Positions 14,657 through 15,033 of a stretch of 15,033 nucleotides of DNA are shown piece by piece. Each line of letters starts with the position of its first letter. The stretch's first letter is position 1. A program made the translations under genes and the position numbers. The stretch covers positions 1 to 15,033 of the forward strand of contig SFKY01000061.1 of assembly GCA_004554665.1 (NCBI GenBank). The letters run 5' to 3'. The notes under the pieces were generated by a model. The model did no database searches and was not told the DNA's origin. It saw only the letters and a program-made list of their open reading frames with translations. This DNA comes from Bacteroidales bacterium. Its GTDB lineage: Bacteria; Bacteroidota; Bacteroidia; Bacteroidales; Bacteroidaceae.

Positions 14657-15033
14657 TTAAGAGTTAATTTTTTGGGTTGCTTCGTAGTCGATGGCTTCGG
14701 CGAGAATCGAAATGGGGTGTTTAACTTCCACCGGGGTTGACATTTCGATTTGCCACTTGCAAGTTTCGCAGTCGGTAGCCACGAAATCGGGCTTGGCGTC
14801 CTCGATTTGCTTGAAGAGCGATGCGCCGATGCCTTGCGAAGTGGGGTAGTTCTCTTTCTTGAAGCCGTAGGTGCCTGCGATACCGCAGCATTGCGAGTCG
14901 AGCACCACAAGGTCCACGCCGGGGATGCGGCGCAACAGGTCGATAGAGTAGAACGACCAGCCGAGTTTCTCCATGTGGCATGGGGTGTGATAGGCGATGC
15001 GGCTGTGATAATCGTCGCGGAACTTGATTTTCA
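14657..15033 (-). CDS. glpC: Anaerobic glycerol-3-phosphate dehydrogenase subunit C (N-terminus cut by window edge)
   Basis: Only the last 124 codons are in the window; the frame runs open through the right edge. GlpC is the iron-sulfur membrane-anchor subunit that passes electrons from the GlpAB dehydrogenase to menaquinone during anaerobic growth on glycerol-3-phosphate. The visible part is the second cysteine-rich CCG domain: IAYHTPCHMEKLGW, then DSQCCGIAGTYGFKKENYP, then ATDCETCKWQIEMS. The CCG and CxxC are separated by 37 residues, as is usual for this domain. An internal ATG at 14974 lies within the conserved motif and is not the true start. The ferredoxin-like N-terminus and glpA and glpB would be expected to the right. 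It is the most upstream visible gene of the operon, so the promoter lies outside. Confidence 0.93.
   Translation of the reverse strand, partial: KIKFRDDYHSRIAYHTPCHMEKLGWSFYSIDLLRRIPGVDLVVLDSQCCGIAGTYGFKKENYPTSQGIGASLFKQIEDAKPDFVATDCETCKWQIEMSTPVEVKHPISILAEAIDYEATQKINS

Overview
The window looks like a chromosomal segment of a Bacteroidales bacterium, probably Prevotella/Bacteroides-like. The protein families fit: a Bacteroidetes-type rhomboid, a PgpH-type HD protein and a LolA-like secreted protein. So do several promoter-like elements of the form TAAYTTYGCACC, close to the Bacteroidetes -7 consensus TAnnTTTG. Strong Shine-Dalgarno sequences are absent. The genus is an inference.

Left half (1-8195, all minus strand, read right to left): an envelope-related run. 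Two paralogous family 2 glycosyltransferases overlap by ATGA. They are followed by a 7TM-HD cyclic-di-AMP phosphodiesterase (pgpH), a phosphoethanolamine-transferase-like sulfatase-fold membrane enzyme, a membrane acyltransferase overlapping it by ATGA, and a rhomboid serine protease whose C-terminus is cut by the window edge. The first five probably serve surface-glycan or lipid A decoration and c-di-AMP turnover. Internal promoter-like elements precede pgpH and the rhomboid gene.

Middle (8196-9582): a 200-bp divergent region holds promoter-like elements for both directions and a 12-bp palindrome. One plus-strand gene follows, a secreted LolA-like protein. Then comes a 548-bp convergent gene-free stretch. 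It holds an array of eight near-identical 43-bp units that display nine TTGCA-N5-TGCAA palindromes in total. The array is flanked by AATTCCTG/CAGGAATT and followed by a strong bidirectional terminator.

Right half (9583-15033, all minus strand): a compact glycerol-phosphate operon. In transcription order it reads glpC (3' part only), a GlpT-type transporter, an sn-glycerol-1-phosphate dehydrogenase (AraM/EgsA family), a second organophosphate:phosphate antiporter, and a HAD-IIA (NagD/AraL-like) phosphatase. Gaps are 30, 8 and 9 bp, with a final ATGA overlap. GlpC belongs to the anaerobic sn-glycerol-3-phosphate dehydrogenase. The operon therefore appears able to take up glycerol phosphates and interconvert both enantiomers with dihydroxyacetone phosphate, with a phosphatase as an outlet. 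The two items most worth a second look are this dual-enantiomer glycerol-phosphate operon and the 43-bp palindrome array.
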